A DNA stretch of 64,000 bases from NCBI GenBank assembly GCA_003194525.1, contig NBIV01000168.1, positions 62,001 through 126,000 of the forward strand, in the 5' to 3' direction. The notes beneath the pieces are model-generated. The model searched no databases. It was not told the origin of the DNA and saw nothing but the letters and a program-made list of their open reading frames with translations. Made by a program: the position numbers and the translations under genes. This document shows, piece by piece, positions 9,984-21,961 of this stretch; the stretch's first letter is position 1, and each line of letters begins with the position of its first letter. The stretch is from Gracilariopsis chorda. Lineage: Eukaryota > Rhodophyta > Florideophyceae > Gracilariales > Gracilariaceae.

Positions 9984-11033
9984 AGGCTGTTACAGCCCTT
10001 TACTTTGTGAGGAACTGCACGAACGTTTGAAGGCGAGCACAAACGTGCGCGAAGTTATGCAGTTCACACACAAAAGAAGCTCTTCGAAGAGCAACGCGGT
10101 CTAAAACGGTAGAACCGAGTGTAATAATTCAAACTGAGTCAGCGTTGACCGACAAGGCCCGGCAGTGCAAACAATATATAAGACGTTGCCGCCACTGCTG
10201 AGTATTGTAGTATTTGTAGTACCTACACCAGTGAATAGCCCACTAGATGAGTAACTAGGATGGGCTTGGAGGCCTTTCAGTGAAACTTGGCGTGTACACC
10301 AAAGCGAAGCGAGTGCGGCGTAGCAAAGCACGGCAATCACGACAAAATAGAGGTAGCAGAGACGTCGGAGCGATAAGAGGCAGGGGAGTGATAATGAAGG
10401 GCATAATGCAGAGACGGAAGGGCTGGGAGGATGCGCAACTCGGCATACTTGAAGACTCAAGAAGTGTTCGAATGTTCATGGCGACAGCTGCCAGAGCCCA
10501 CAGCAGAGTGGTGCTGTATGAAGAACACGATAGTAACCGGTCGATACGTACGCGTACACGAGCATCGGACGGGAAATGGGTCATGGAAGAAGTATTTAGG
10601 ATTGCACGACAAGACTGCAATAGATGTGAAAGGTACATGGTGGAGCATAATATGTGGCGACTATTGCCTAGTCTGAAGGGCTGAAAAGAAGGAGATTGCA
10701 TGTAGTGCCATAACCCAGTGGTGCTTCGAGAGGCCAGGCAAATATTTGCACCATGATCTGGCGCTGCACATGGAATTTTATGAACAGAATCAAAGCGCGG
10801 AAGAGTAGGGTGTCAACAAGGTTATGTTTATCTCTCACAGAACGGTGCTGCGAACTTCATCTGACCTGCGAAGAGTAGTTGGTCCCCGATACTATGGGAA
10901 AAATCACGATGAACCGCGTTATGGTTGGCAGGAGGTAAACCTGTGTACTCTTAGTGGAGTTGGGATGGTAAATATCTTGGCACATTAAGTTATTTGGATT
11001 GGAGTTATAACCATCAGTACTGAACACGATTCC
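9984..11033. other. Spacer with one doubtful ORF
   Basis: Directly after the solo LTR is an imperfect inverted repeat (GAACTGCACGAACGTTTG near 10012 against its complement near 10063). An open frame at 10280-10684 (+, 134 aa, Arg-rich) has overlapping open frames on both strands and no recognisable motif, so I do not call it a gene. This stretch should contain the 3' end of the copia element that lies to its right. Confidence 0.4.
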
Positions 11034-11666
11034 TTGACGGACTCCACCACACTAAGTCCCACCAATTGTGTGGATGGGTTAGAATGCCTTGACGACTATT
11101 GCGTCCGAAATCCGTTTGTGCCAGTTCGGGTCTCTAGTTTGGAGGCGCGACCTCTCACTGAGGAATCAAGAAGGTTCGAATTGAAGGAGGAGCGTATGGA
11201 CTTTTGCCGGACAACGAAACTTTGCTTGCAGGCATCATTGGTCAATGGAATTGCGATGACAATTGGTCACGAATACGCTCGGGAGGTGATGCTGAACGGA
11301 AAGATTCCGGTCATGGTTTCATTCACTAGTGCAAGCAAATGGATCAATGACAACGCAAAAAGAGTGGCGCTGAACAGGGTATGCATCAGCAAAGAGCGGC
11401 CAATGGACAGGATTGGTTGGTTGTTGGACCAAACCGACGGAGTTTTCCTTGTTCGACTGCGAGTAAAGAATGTGGATCACGTTGTCTGTGGTGACGTGAC
11501 GTTGAAACAGATCTTGGATGCTGTCAAACAGTATCCGCTTGAGCTGAACGAAGAATCGTTGACATGCTGTGTGGGAGATACCAAGAATTTCGAGAAGGTA
11601 CTCGAGATTAGCATGATAGTGGAACGAATGATCTCGCACCGGAAGATTAGGAATGGCTCGTCATAG
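11034..11666 (+). CDS. Unknown 210-aa protein, antisense to and just beyond the copia pol end
   Basis: This single frame has convincing protein-like composition. The conserved-looking core begins DFCRTTKLCLQASLVNGIA and continues to GWLLDQTDGVFLVRLRV, VDHVVCGDV and ESLTCCVG. The order Cys (in TKLCLQ), then His (VDH) followed by an acidic residue, about 85-90 residues later, resembles a papain-like cysteine peptidase layout, and I have the impression that similar domains accompany transposons in protists. Both statements are inference. The upstream 45 residues look disordered. Its stop lies 130 bp from the copia pol stop, tail to tail, so it may be an antisense accessory ORF of that retroelement, or a neighbouring gene fragment. 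No start-site evidence beyond the first Met. Confidence 0.45.
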   Translation: MTDSTTLSPTNCVDGLECLDDYCVRNPFVPVRVSSLEARPLTEESRRFELKEERMDFCRTTKLCLQASLVNGIAMTIGHEYAREVMLNGKIPVMVSFTSASKWINDNAKRVALNRVCISKERPMDRIGWLLDQTDGVFLVRLRVKNVDHVVCGDVTLKQILDAVKQYPLELNEESLTCCVGDTKNFEKVLEISMIVERMISHRKIRNGSS

Positions 11667-11796
11667 CGAATGTGAAAGGGAGGTAGAGGCTAGCGATAGA
11701 ACTCGAACAAAAGGCAACCTCACTTCACCTTTAGGAAGGCTAGACAAACTCTTGCAATGATTCCGGAATGGATCCCTCTGTCATCGATTGGCTTAA

Positions 11797-14700
11797 TTAC
11801 GTGAAGGCTGGAGGGTTGATCTTTGTCAATGCTTCAGCTAGATTCAAAGATCCTCGTATCCAAATCCACTTGTTTATCTCATTCGATTCATAGAAATAAC
11901 GTAGTCGAGCGACTGTGGGCCTCAATCGAAAGTCTTTCTGCTCGTGGAGAGTCGAAATGGTGGTGAAAAGTCCATTTGACTCTACCACGAGTGTTATATC
12001 AGGGCGTGGTCGATCGCCATTCATTGATATAATGTGGGCAAGGGTTTCAGACTGGATTGCATGATCAGCTGTGTACGCAGCAGCCAGATTTTTTTGCGCC
12101 AGCCGATGAGAATGAAACACGGTTTTGCTTTGAGCTATGCCCATCTATGTGGTGGTAAACGATGCAATTCTTCGATTCGAATATTACACCAGTTATCAAA
12201 CTGTTTTGTTCATACGAAGAAGTTCCAGAGGCTGCATCATTCAAGCTGAGTATTTGGAGTAGCTCAGTTTGGTTTGAAAGTGGTTCTTGCGGAGATTTGA
12301 AGTAGAGGTGAGTTTTTAGAGAACGAATGTGTGTCAGGGTAGAGTTAAGTTAGCGAATATTTGACACTTTGAGTCTCAAAGCATATTGCTGCATCTTGCT
12401 AGCAACAAGGGAAGCGTGCGGGAGTATGCCATGTCCCAGGAACTTCAGTTTGCCAGTAAGTATCTGATATTCCCTGATTTCCTATGCTGTGCAAGGTTCG
12501 TCGTTTTGATTCTGGCGCGAATGGGTGAGATCAATACGGCTAATTGAACTTAGACATTCATCCATGTTGACGGAGACGGAGAAGTCCGGGTTTTGTCGAA
12601 TAAAAAGACGGTTGAGCACGATATCCGACTCAGAGCTGAATCTTCCAACATCAAACTTCGGAGATATAGACTTCTGAAATTGGTGGAGAGCTTCAGGTTT
12701 TTCATCAAAGGTCATGTCGTCGACAACTTTGGCAATAATAAGCGTGAGCTTGCTTCCCCTCCGTAGAAGAAAGAACTGAAGAACACCGGGAAGATCGACG
12801 AATCCTTGTTCAAAGAGCCAGTTTTTGACACAGAGTTTCCAAAGCTGACCTGATTCTACGAGGCCATAAGCAGGGGCTAGTAGTTTCCATAACTCATCGA
12901 AAAACTTCGTCCATACTCGTCGAAGTTTCATGTAAATGTCCTTATTCAGTTTTCCAGCTTGAAGATATGCGTATTTTACATCAACAGCAGCTATGGTGAA
13001 GTGAAACAGAATCGCAAGGGATACAAGCAATCTAAGAGTAGGAAATTGGGCCATTGAAGAATCAGAGCGCAAAGCATGCTTCTGTTTGTCTTTGTCACCA
13101 TGAGGAACAAGACGGCATTTCAGTTTCAACTGGTTGCTTTCTCCATCTTGCTTGATCATGAAGAAGTGATTTGATGAAATCAAGTCGGTATTACGAAGGA
13201 GAGAGCGTATGGATACGGCTACATAGGCTTTCCGTTTGGCATATGACTTCTTTCCCTTTTCAAGAGCCTCATCTAGTAACTATTGTGGGGCACATTGAAG
13301 TTTATACTCAAACGAAGTTTCCTTACCGAGACATTGATAAAGGTTTCGGAGTATTGCCTGCTTTGTGGTCGCGGGTTTGGGAGCGATGCTCTTGACCGAG
13401 GCGTATTCACCGATATTCTTTGACGAGTGGTTGACTGGTGTGACTAATGCACTTTGAGAAAGACAAGCAACACTAGAGGGGCGATCATTCAAATCGGCAA
13501 AGTCGGATTGTTTGAGGTCGGTATCGAATGGAAACAGACTTGGTAGGTCATCTTATATTGTCAATACTTCTTTTGTGTTGTTTTCTGTCAACGGGTGGTG
13601 ATATTGGACTTTCTGAGGTTGGTTTTTTGGCCTCGTTGAGGACAAGTCCACTCCATCCAAGTTCTATTTCTTCCCCTTCGCGAAGTGGGTTGGATTTGGG
13701 TTAGCGGCTTCGTATGCTATCGTAGTACTGTATCCTTTGAGGTTCTTTGTCATGGATACGATACCACATTGTGTATTCACTTCCTTTACAAATCTGAAAT
13801 ACCATTGTCCTCGTTTAGTTCCCCTTTGAAGAAGTACACAGGGGTGCTTAAGGAGGGTTTGATCGAGGCATTTCACAGTCCTCGAACGAGTGAAGTGGTG
13901 AAGAGCATGGCAAGCAGTTTTCTCGTAATATGCAGAGAGAAGCAGCTTACTGACAGGGGTCTGATTGATTCCTGGCAATGCGGGACGATATCCACGCGCA
14001 AGTTCAAAACTTGAGATGAATCTCGAATCTCTGAGACTGTTCTTCAGAAAGACGGCTCGAGCGACTATATGTTGATCCGAGTGAACTGAAAGACCGTTAC
14101 TGGCAGCGAATCCTCTTTCCTTAATGAGCCTTTGAGAAAAATAGGGAATAGCTCCATGAGATGATTCTACAATGCCTAGCTTGTTGTGTCGTCGTGTATG
14201 CAGAGGTTTGCACTGAATGTTGTGTGAGGCATATATGGTCAAGAATTCGTCCTTGAAGAACTCCGGGTCTGCTCAAAGTTCAACTGGCACTCCATTGATA
14301 CTAATCCAGTGGGTATTGAAGCACTTCGACGCTTCCTTCATTTTGTGAGAGAGGCACAGGGCCGCTGCAGAAAATCCTGTTGCAGAGTCCCTCATTTGTA
14401 GAAATGGAAAATTTCCAAGTTTTGCGATGACCATGAACTCCAACAGCACATGTTCGTTGAACTCTTTTAACAACCGAGAAAAAGAAACCCTGCGAGATTC
14501 GAGTGCTTTCCCTGTTGAGGCACAGGTCTTGCATGACGAGTACCCCTCAATTACCAGTGATTCCAAGGTTCTGGTTAGTACTCCTGCATGGCTACAGATT
14601 CTCTTCATGTCCCCAGGATTGAAGTGTGTGTAGAGGTGGAATCGCTTCGCGAATTGTTTCTCATTTTCGCTGACTTTCTTAGCAGAACGTCCTGTCCTAG

Positions 14701-15895
14701 TTTGAGCCAACATTGACCTTACGGAGGTTGTGTGAGAAAAAACGAGCAGGATATGCAAAGAATGTCAAGTCAAATGAGCAAGGGGCAGGTTCTTTCAACG
14801 ACGTAGAAACGGATGGAAAACGGGTTTCCACTCTCATTGCTGCTGTGGAAAGTCCACTTGGAGAACGTTGGCTTGGCATCTACGCATTCGTTGCCAGAAC
14901 CATGGAGGAAGAGCCAGCAGTCTAGCTCTTCTAGAACAATTCCTTTGCCCATTGACAGGCAAAGCTTGGCAATAGAGTCGAGTCCACCAACACTTTTTGG
15001 GCAACCAGGGTCGATAATGGGGTTTGGATCCCCCCAAAAAGTTATGATGTCCGAATTGGCTCTTTCACCGGCACTTAAAGATGGCTGCATTGAGAGGGGT
15101 TGGAGCCCCGACAAGAACATTTTTCGTTGGTGTCATGTGGCTTTTGACGAGCTTCCTTTTCCTTTCGAAGTTGTTTGGTTTGGAAACGGGGTTCCTTGCA
15201 TTGCGGATCATCTCTGATGTGTTTCCTCATCCCACAGTCGTAGCAGTTCGTATATTTGGTGTCTGCTCTGCGCTTCATGTTCGTACCTTGTTTAATTTTC
15301 GACAAACGATTACGAGAACTCGGTTAAGACGGTCTGCGAGACCAGGAAGGATCACGGGTACCGGAATGATTTCGGAAGGCAGCGAGAGCTCTTTGGATAT
15401 GTTTGTCAACCAGATTGTCGACGAACTGAGTGGCAATGTTCTCGATGTCGTCCTTGGTGTACTGCTTTTCTATCTTGTTCGAAGTGAAAGCGAGATTTCT
15501 TATCACCGTGATTGCGTCATTGGATTCAAGCGACGTCGAGGAGATGTGGAGAGCATATCGTCGCTAGTATACGTTTCGTTGCTTCTGGTTCTAAGGTGAT
15601 CAATGTGCGCCCTGTTTGAGTTGAGGAATTGACTAACACCTGGTACAATGTCAGAAGCTTTGCGAAGAACGGTATTAGGTTTGTTCGTTGGCTGTGGTAC
15701 GGTCTCTTCATTTTGCACATGATGGGATAGCTTATCAAACAGTTGAAGCGGAGCCCGATGCGTTAAAGAGTTACTTGGTAATTCACGATCAGCTTCCGTC
15801 TGCTTGCGATACTCAGCTAAAGCAAGCAGGTGAAGTATCACATCTGTTAATGTTTTTTCGCTCAGCATGGCATTATTGAGAAGTGTAATGGCCAA
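11797..15895 (-). pseudogene. Ty1/copia retrotransposon gag-pol relic
   Basis: Read on the minus strand the copia order is gag, protease, integrase, RT, RNase H. The gag C-terminus is at 15503-15895. A zinc knuckle is at 15075-15305 (CYDCGMRKHIRDDPQC). A protease is at 14770-15120 (IIDPGCPKSVGGL, the usual D-S/T-G replaced by D-P-G). The integrase is at 13664-14758 (CKTCASTGKAL; NKLGIVESSHG, FELARGYRPALPG). RT is at 12482-13183 (AAVDVKYAYLQAG; KVVDDM as the catalytic YVDD equivalent). The RNase H end is at 11797-12144 (finishing LAEALTKINPP). Several frame breaks make it inactive. The gag N-terminal part lies at 18783-19020, displaced by a 2.8-kb DNA transposon. LTRs were not identified with confidence. 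Confidence 0.85.
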
Positions 15896-16532
15896 TACCT
15901 TTCCAGATCAGGGTAATTTGGAACATGTTTCATTTTCGGAACACGTTTCATGACTGGCCAAGCTCTAGTGGCTGATGGCCACCTGCCTTCATGAAAGTTT
16001 ACTCAGAAGGTTCCAAACGCTCCCTACAACCACCCCACGGACTCTCAGATCCCAAATCATCAACTTGCGAGGGCTACGTTGTTTTTCTGCTCTTGATCGT
16101 TACGCCCTTGTAATCCGAAGTTCCGCGGTAGTTTGAAACACCTTCTTTCCTAGCCACTAACACAAATGACGAAATTCCCTTGGTTTCAAGGCACGTTTCA
16201 TTGACAATAGAATCGTTAAAAACCATGTCGTTCTATTCAAGTAGATGTGGATCAGTTTTGTGCATCTCCGACAACGTTTTAGCCGCTTCAACGGCATTGT
16301 TCCCCTTGTCATGTTCATCGTCATTTATCGCATTCATGTTCTCCTCCGGGAGTCCCATGCTTTCTCTAAAAGTCTTCCCAGAAAAAGCACAATCTCCTTC
16401 TTTGCCATGTTTCTCTTCTTGATTACCTTGAGAGCTCTTAAACCCTTTCTCCATCGCTTTTGACCCCGCAACCAACAAGACACTGGAATTGTCTCTTTTT
16501 CTGCTATCATTCTTGGAAGAGTACCCGGATTT

Positions 16533-17018
16533 CTACCGTAGCGGTTCTCGCTTTGTATGCTGCTTGAGCAGTGAAGCTTTATTCTTCTGTTCACGATTTG
16601 CAGCAGCTTCTTTCTGACGCCTCTGTCGTTCCAGTGCCACTTTTTTTCGTTTCTCTGCACTTCCCATTGCGAGTCTTTGTCTCTTCTGTGCAATATCCTT
16701 CTGCTGTTGAACTTTGTTCATCCTGGCTATGAATATATCTTTATGTGTCAGGTATGCCGCGGGAACGCCAGTCCACGGGTCAAATGAAGATCGATCTTCG
16801 ATCTTGTACTTGAATAAGGTCTTTTTGGTGGGTGTGCACTCCTCAATTATGTGTTGTGCTCTGTTCCCCTCTTTCACGTAAGTGGTCAGAGACGTCCAAG
16901 TTTGAACAGTTGGCATATTTTCTGCCAATATGTCGTGTGCTTCTCTGACGTGAACAGAAGTTCTACGCACCTCCATTATCTCGCTCCTTGCCGTCTTTAT
17001 ACCTTTTTTGGTCGTCAT
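16533..17018 (-). pseudogene. Pogo-like transposase, basic C-terminal part
   Basis: This 161-residue open piece contains a long Lys/Arg/Gln/Glu-rich helix (KVQQQKDIAQKRQRLAMGS and following) typical of the tails of pogo/tigger-type transposases in protists. It follows the DDE part on the same strand. No separate function is suggested. Confidence 0.45.
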
Positions 17019-17025
17019 TTTTCTT

Positions 17026-17553
17026 TTATACCCACTCCGTACACCTGAAGTCCATTGGAAGCAACCCTACATGGACAAATGCTCTCTGTATCTCCGGTCC
17101 AGACAACCTCCTGTACCCTGCAATTGCCGGTTTCATTCGCATACCTATATCAGAGAAGTCCAGAAGCAAGAATGTGTTCAGATAATCATGGGTTTGCCGG
17201 ATCGTCGTTTGGAAAATGTGATTGATGGATTTTTCATAAGCCTGCAAAACCTTTGAGGTACTTTCAGGACTTCGAACCAGTTCAATATCAAGTATTTTAG
17301 CCTTTTGTAACCACGCAACCCCATTGCGCGACTTACGTCCATCAAGCAACAGGAGTACCTTATGGTTTGGTTTCGGCTTCCGCTTCGCATGTAGGCTAAT
17401 ATGACTCATGACATACCCGATCGTTTCCATTGTCATGGAACCGTTTTCCGTACCCCAAACAGAAGCTGATTCAAAGAGCCGGTCGTCAAATGTTAGCCAG
17501 TGTGGTGCTCCTGAGGGTTTTTTGAAAAGTCCAGAGCCAATGCGTTGTAACAA
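17026..17553 (-). pseudogene. Pogo-like transposase, DDE core part
   Basis: This 175-residue piece carries SGAPHWLTFDDRLFESASVW and the strongly hydrophobic strand KVLLLLDGRKSRNG that bears the second catalytic Asp in DDE_1 superfamily endonucleases. It overlaps 17493-17747 in another frame, showing a frameshift in the gene. Confidence 0.65.
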
Positions 17554-18021
17554 CGCATCATGTTCTTCTTGCGTGCAAAGATAAGAAACGATAGAAGCTT
17601 TCTTCCGGAAGCATACGCTACTAAACAGGCCTTCAAGTGCTTGTAAGATTTCTTGAACGACGTGTTGTACCCGTCACGGTGTGTGGAGGATGAAACAAAT
17701 GCTTTTTCGTCCTTTCCATACAGTCCGGCTATCGTTATTTCATCCATGTTCCATATTCGGTCTGCACCTTCAAGTATTCCTTTATTTGCTTTTTCGCACC
17801 CTTTGAGCGCTCAAACAAAGCTTTCTACATGCTTCGGATGCATCACTGCAATTTTTTTTGGCATCCTTATTCTCCGCCTTTCGCAGGGTTATGTCGTGGT
17901 GTATTGCACAAAACTAACGTACCCAGTCATCGGCCGGGTATTTGTTTGGAAGTCCTTTTCCTCCTTCTCTTGCAATCTTGCATGCGATTGTTATCAAGGT
18001 TTGATTGGTTGCTGGAAAACC

Positions 18022-18345
18022 TCACGAAGCGACGAATGCGAATCTTTTTACAATGAGCTGCTCCTCGTGCTCGGTGAGAGCCTTTGGACGTCCAACGCGC
18101 TGATTATGCATGCTATCGCAATACTGAGTACAGGGTTTTTGTGCTGCTTTGATTGCTTTGTTCAAAATATGTACCGTTTCGACTGAAAGTCCTGTGCCAG
18201 AAGCGATATGCCGTATATTTTTCTTGTTTTGTAGCAGGTTGATGGCGATTCGGCATTGTTCTGTCAATTTACCTTCATGTTTGCCCCGTTTTGTGATTGC
18301 AGAAGCTTGTTTCCGCATTGATTGAGTTGCCATGTTTGTGGCCAA
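18022..18345 (-). pseudogene. Pogo-like transposase, N-terminal helix-turn-helix part
   Basis: This 107-residue piece starts near the right end of the element, has a basic first 25 residues, a Psq-type HTH (TEQCRIAINLLQNKKNIRHI, then GTGLSVETVHIL) and the GRPKALTEHEEQLIV linker that precedes the CENP-B-like DNA-binding domain in this family. Confidence 0.65.
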
Positions 18346-18706
18346 TAATTTGGCTGGGTGGGATATTGTAATGAGCGTTATAAGCGCAGAGCTACCGCAT
18401 GGTTATGTGAAGTGTCTACAGGAATGAAGTGCAGGTGAATGCACGGATGTTTTGGTGTCACTACCGGTTTAAACTTCAGTTATTGATAGAACTACTGAGA
18501 TGGTTTATTGTTTGGTGTTCTGAGGGAAGATGAAGTTCATTTGTTGAAGATCACATAAATGAAGCGCAGGTGAAGAGGGCACATGCCAGATCCTATCTTA
18601 ACAGAATCTACTGTTCCTCAATCTGATAGCTTTGAAAGAGAGCAATTTGGGAAATGCCACCTAGTTACCGTTCCAAATTGTCCTTTGTTCCAAATTACCC
18701 TGATCT

Positions 18707-18777
18707 AGAAGCGTAACACGATGGATTTTAAATCCATTCTCGATTTAAGAGTTATTGGTTCAAGTCCAGTACTTCCC
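18707..18777 (+). pseudogene. Truncated class II tRNA-like sequence
   Basis: From 18711 the sequence folds like the 3' two thirds of a tRNA with a long variable arm. The anticodon stem is ATGGA/TCCAT at 18721-18737 around the loop TTTTAAA. A variable arm CTC...GAG follows, then a T arm ATTGG-TTCAAGT-CCAGT, then ACTTCCC. The matching 5' acceptor strand GGGAAGT and most of the D arm are absent: the transposon TIR ends at 18706. It resembles organellar or bacterial-type tRNA-Leu(UAA). The loop as folded would place TTA at the anticodon. It lies inside the copia gag, so it is a captured fragment, not a working gene. Confidence 0.5.
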
Positions 18778-18782
18778 TACCT

Positions 18783-19020
18783 GAGATGAAGTTGATACAC
18801 CCACGTGCATCAAATGATCGGAGGCAAGGCTTCGGAAACGAGCAACGAAAGCCTTCAAGGGTTCATGACGGCGACGCTTGCAATGTATAACCTGATTGAA
18901 AGAGGTGATGAGGCGAGTAACTTTTGCAATAGGAGGGTCAACAGCAATTAGCTGAACGATTTCCTTAACAGCGTGAAGTTGGTCATCCTGTTTTTAATCG
19001 ATGAGCGTACTTCTTTGTGC
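18783..19020 (-). pseudogene. Copia gag, N-terminal part beyond the insertion
   Basis: On the minus strand this reads as retrotransposon gag of the copia type (IVQLIAVDPPIAKVTRLITS, then RHEPLKAFVARFRSLASDH), with one TAA. It ends ...SSQ at about 18781 and the frame resumes with VLAITLLNNAM at 15895 on the other side of the inserted DNA, so the two were once contiguous. Confidence 0.65.
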
Positions 19021-21961
19021 TTCATCAACAAAACTGTCCACGCTGCTTAATTACGATATCTGCTCTCGGGACAAATCGTGGTCGTATAATTGGCGACCAA
19101 TTGTGGCTTACATGGTTTTGTACAATTTGGCTTCTCCAAGATTTGCGGCTGCCTGATTTGTTCCGACCCAACGCGAAACATCTTTCTTGTACTCACACTT
19201 GTGTCACTTGGCGGCACTGCCGGCCATGGCAAAACACCACAAGTGTGAATCATGCCAACCATGAATAATATCCGTGCGCTTGTCACGCGTCCATCTGTTC
19301 CAGATACCACATAAATCACCCACGAAGGTTCCAAAAATACGAATTAAAATTCATATCGAATTTCACCCAGTATTTCCGAGGGTCCACTCATACCTGAGTT
19401 GAACCGATGCCAAGTCGGTGTTAAATGATTCATGACGCACCGAGTGTAGGCAAGCACCTATTGCTCTATAGGGACGTCAAATTACGCAATGTGCTCACGG
19501 GTTCTGTTGCAACACATTCCCTATTTGAAGTAAACAGTCACTAGAGCACTTCACCTCACTCCTGGTTCTTCGCACCTCGGTTGCAACGGCATCAGCAGCA
19601 AGTCGGGAACTTTCTTCCGCGAGGAGGATCACCTGGGTGCTAGGCTCCGGACTGGACTGGGGTGGCATCGCAAAGCTCATGATTTTCGCTGGATCAAGGG
19701 TATACAGGCTGCAAGTAGAAGGCTTTTGACAGAAAGGTTTCCAGTCAAGGGCCTGTATGTTGCTACCGAAAGTTTTATTATCACAGAGATGTTGGCGTTG
19801 AGGTAAGCAACTCTATATAGGAACACATCCAAAGCGTTTCTGGCATTTTCTTTGAATAAATTGTTTATGCGATCGCCACAAGGCTGCAGAAAGTGGGACG
19901 TGTTGGTTGGAAGCTAAAATACTTCAATGTTGTTGACCACTGCCTCTGCAATCCACTCTGTCAGGATATGCCGATACGCATTCCTATACAGGGCCCATCA
20001 TTGGGTGAAGAACTGTACTGAGCCCGCCTATGACCTGTGGAAGATTACACTGCATCGCATGTTGCTGACGAATGTTTTTTTGAGGAACTACTGACACGTT
20101 TTGAAAGTTGAAGGTGCCGCCTTGCGCTTGGTTAACCGAGTTGTCTGGAACGTATTTCATTAATGAGGTGCCCGGAACAGGAAAAGAAGAAGAAGAAAAT
20201 GTCAATGAGATAGAAAGAACGTGTGAAGCACTCGCTGGAGGTGAAGAAGTGATTGCGTGGCAAGGAGGAGACGTTTGGTGGTCGTGAGAAGTCGAGACTG
20301 GATCACCCATACCGAGATGTTCGTTAAGTACACCAGCATCTCGTAGTGGACCGTCTCTAAACGGGGACGTTTTCGCCCCTGATGACGGGATGTGTAGTGC
20401 AACGTGATCGCGGAAGTTCATCGCGTATCGTGACTCATATATAGAGTTACCGCGTTGCACCGGCATAGCTCGATATATGAATAGCAGGTCAATTAATCGA
20501 TATCGCGGTTAATTGCACATTGTCATGGCTATTATTTTAAATGCCACTCTGGCACACTTAGTAAACATGTAGTGGTGTTCCAACCTAGTATTTAGGAATA
20601 TTTTTATCTTATTTTGTTATTCTATTAATAATTGCCCAGACAGTGGGCCGGCACTACCTATACTTAGGCTGGAGGCTGTCACCCATTTCGCGGAAGTAAG
20701 CACGACAATCAAGTGTTCGGCTCTGACTCAGGAACACCTGGTGTTTGGTAAATTCCTCTGGAGAGCTAAATCCTTGCAAAGGACTAGTTATTTCACCTCG
20801 TGATGTATCGAGGCGCATACCGCGTTACACTTTTCACCCACATTGCTGGTTCTTGGCTCCTTATACTTTGCCTTATACAGGTGACACTCCCATGTTTACT
20901 GGTGATTTCTTTTGTTCATTTCGCTGTCTTTTGACCACTTTCTCTGCATTATACCGCACCCTCGAAAGCACTTCGTGACGGTGAGTCCCAGTTTATGCCC
21001 GACAAGCACACTTGCCCTCCAATGGCTCTATCTGCTGTTGCGATATTCTACTGAGAAAGATCCTGAACTTCTTCGTGTGTCTTTCAGGTTATTGCACTAA
21101 AATAGAGTTCAAAACAGAGAGTGTAGTACGAGGTGCTCTATTGGCCGATAATTTGTGTCCAATCAATCTTTTTTTCATTAAAGTCACGAACAAACCGTCA
21201 AGTCATAAATTCTACAACGATCAAATCATCGCACTTCCTATGCTTGTGTTTGTCTCTGTAGCCAGGTAATTGAGTGACGATCAGCGAAGCGTTTTAAAAA
21301 ACTGAGTTCACCATCTTCAACGCATCCTACATAGAATTGAGTCGTACTGCACATGCATAGAAAGAGGACAAACAGTTCTCATGCAGAACGATGAATACAA
21401 CACAATTGTTCTTCTAGTTAAGCAACAGAACAATCGAAACCTCTACATTCCTTTGCACCTTCTTCTTATATTAATAATTTTGAAGAAGTCAGGACGACAG
21501 AAAACCTACCATGGGCGTATTCCAGGAGCAAATACAATAAAAATGGGCTAATTATCCTGGGTCAAAGACGACTCGACTGCCCAAAGCGTGTATTCAATCA
21601 AACAGTTTCGCAGGCGTATTGCAGTTACTCGCTCTTTGTTCTCGAAGATACATAACAATTTATTATGGCGACATCCATATATCTTTGAACAAAGACAAAG
21701 CGCATTTGATCCGCAAAGGCACCACTCTGAAATCAAAGTTCTAACAACTTTACGGTTCCTCTCTCCCGATGGAATATACGACGATCAAGACCACGGTTCC
21801 CAAATGCGTTTACAGTCAAAAAGGTAATATTTACAAGATGTTTAGATTGTGTTTTACAAATATATGGCCCAACATATCTGAATCAAAGAACCGGGTTTTG
21901 ACGAAATTACAAGAATTGAGCAAAAATATGACGAAGTTGGATTCAAAGCCTGTGTTGGGGC
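19021..21961. other. 2.9 kb without a supported gene
   Basis: This should contain the start of the copia gag and its 5' LTR, but I cannot place LTR ends. An open frame at 19984-20466 (-, 160 aa, Ser/Pro-rich) has no recognisable motif and is not called. A TC-rich and then AT-rich composition prevails. Nothing else is seen. Confidence 0.4.

Larger units (their letters stand above)
15905..18706 (-). mobile_element. Pogo/Tc1-like DNA transposon inserted in copia gag
   Basis: Perfect 20-bp terminal inverted repeats AGATCAGGGTAATTTGGAAC lie at 15905-15924 and, inverted, 18687-18706. Internal minus-strand ORFs encode a transposase in pieces. An N-terminal Psq-like helix-turn-helix is at 18022-18345 (IRHIASGTGLSVETVHIL). 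DDE-domain pieces are at 17493-17747 and 17026-17553 (GAPHWLTFDDRLFE; KVLLLLDGRKSRNG as the second Asp region). A basic coiled C-terminus is at 16533-17018. Order and sequence fit the pogo/CENP-B DDE_1 group. The third catalytic acid region (SPESTSKVLQAYEKSI) is degenerate. Frame breaks show it is dead. It splits the copia gag gene; the two gag halves resume on both sides. Confidence 0.75.

Noticed and set aside
10280-10684. 134-aa Arg-rich ORF as a gene
   Set aside because: Both strands and several frames are open here, the composition is unlike a protein, and no motif is visible.
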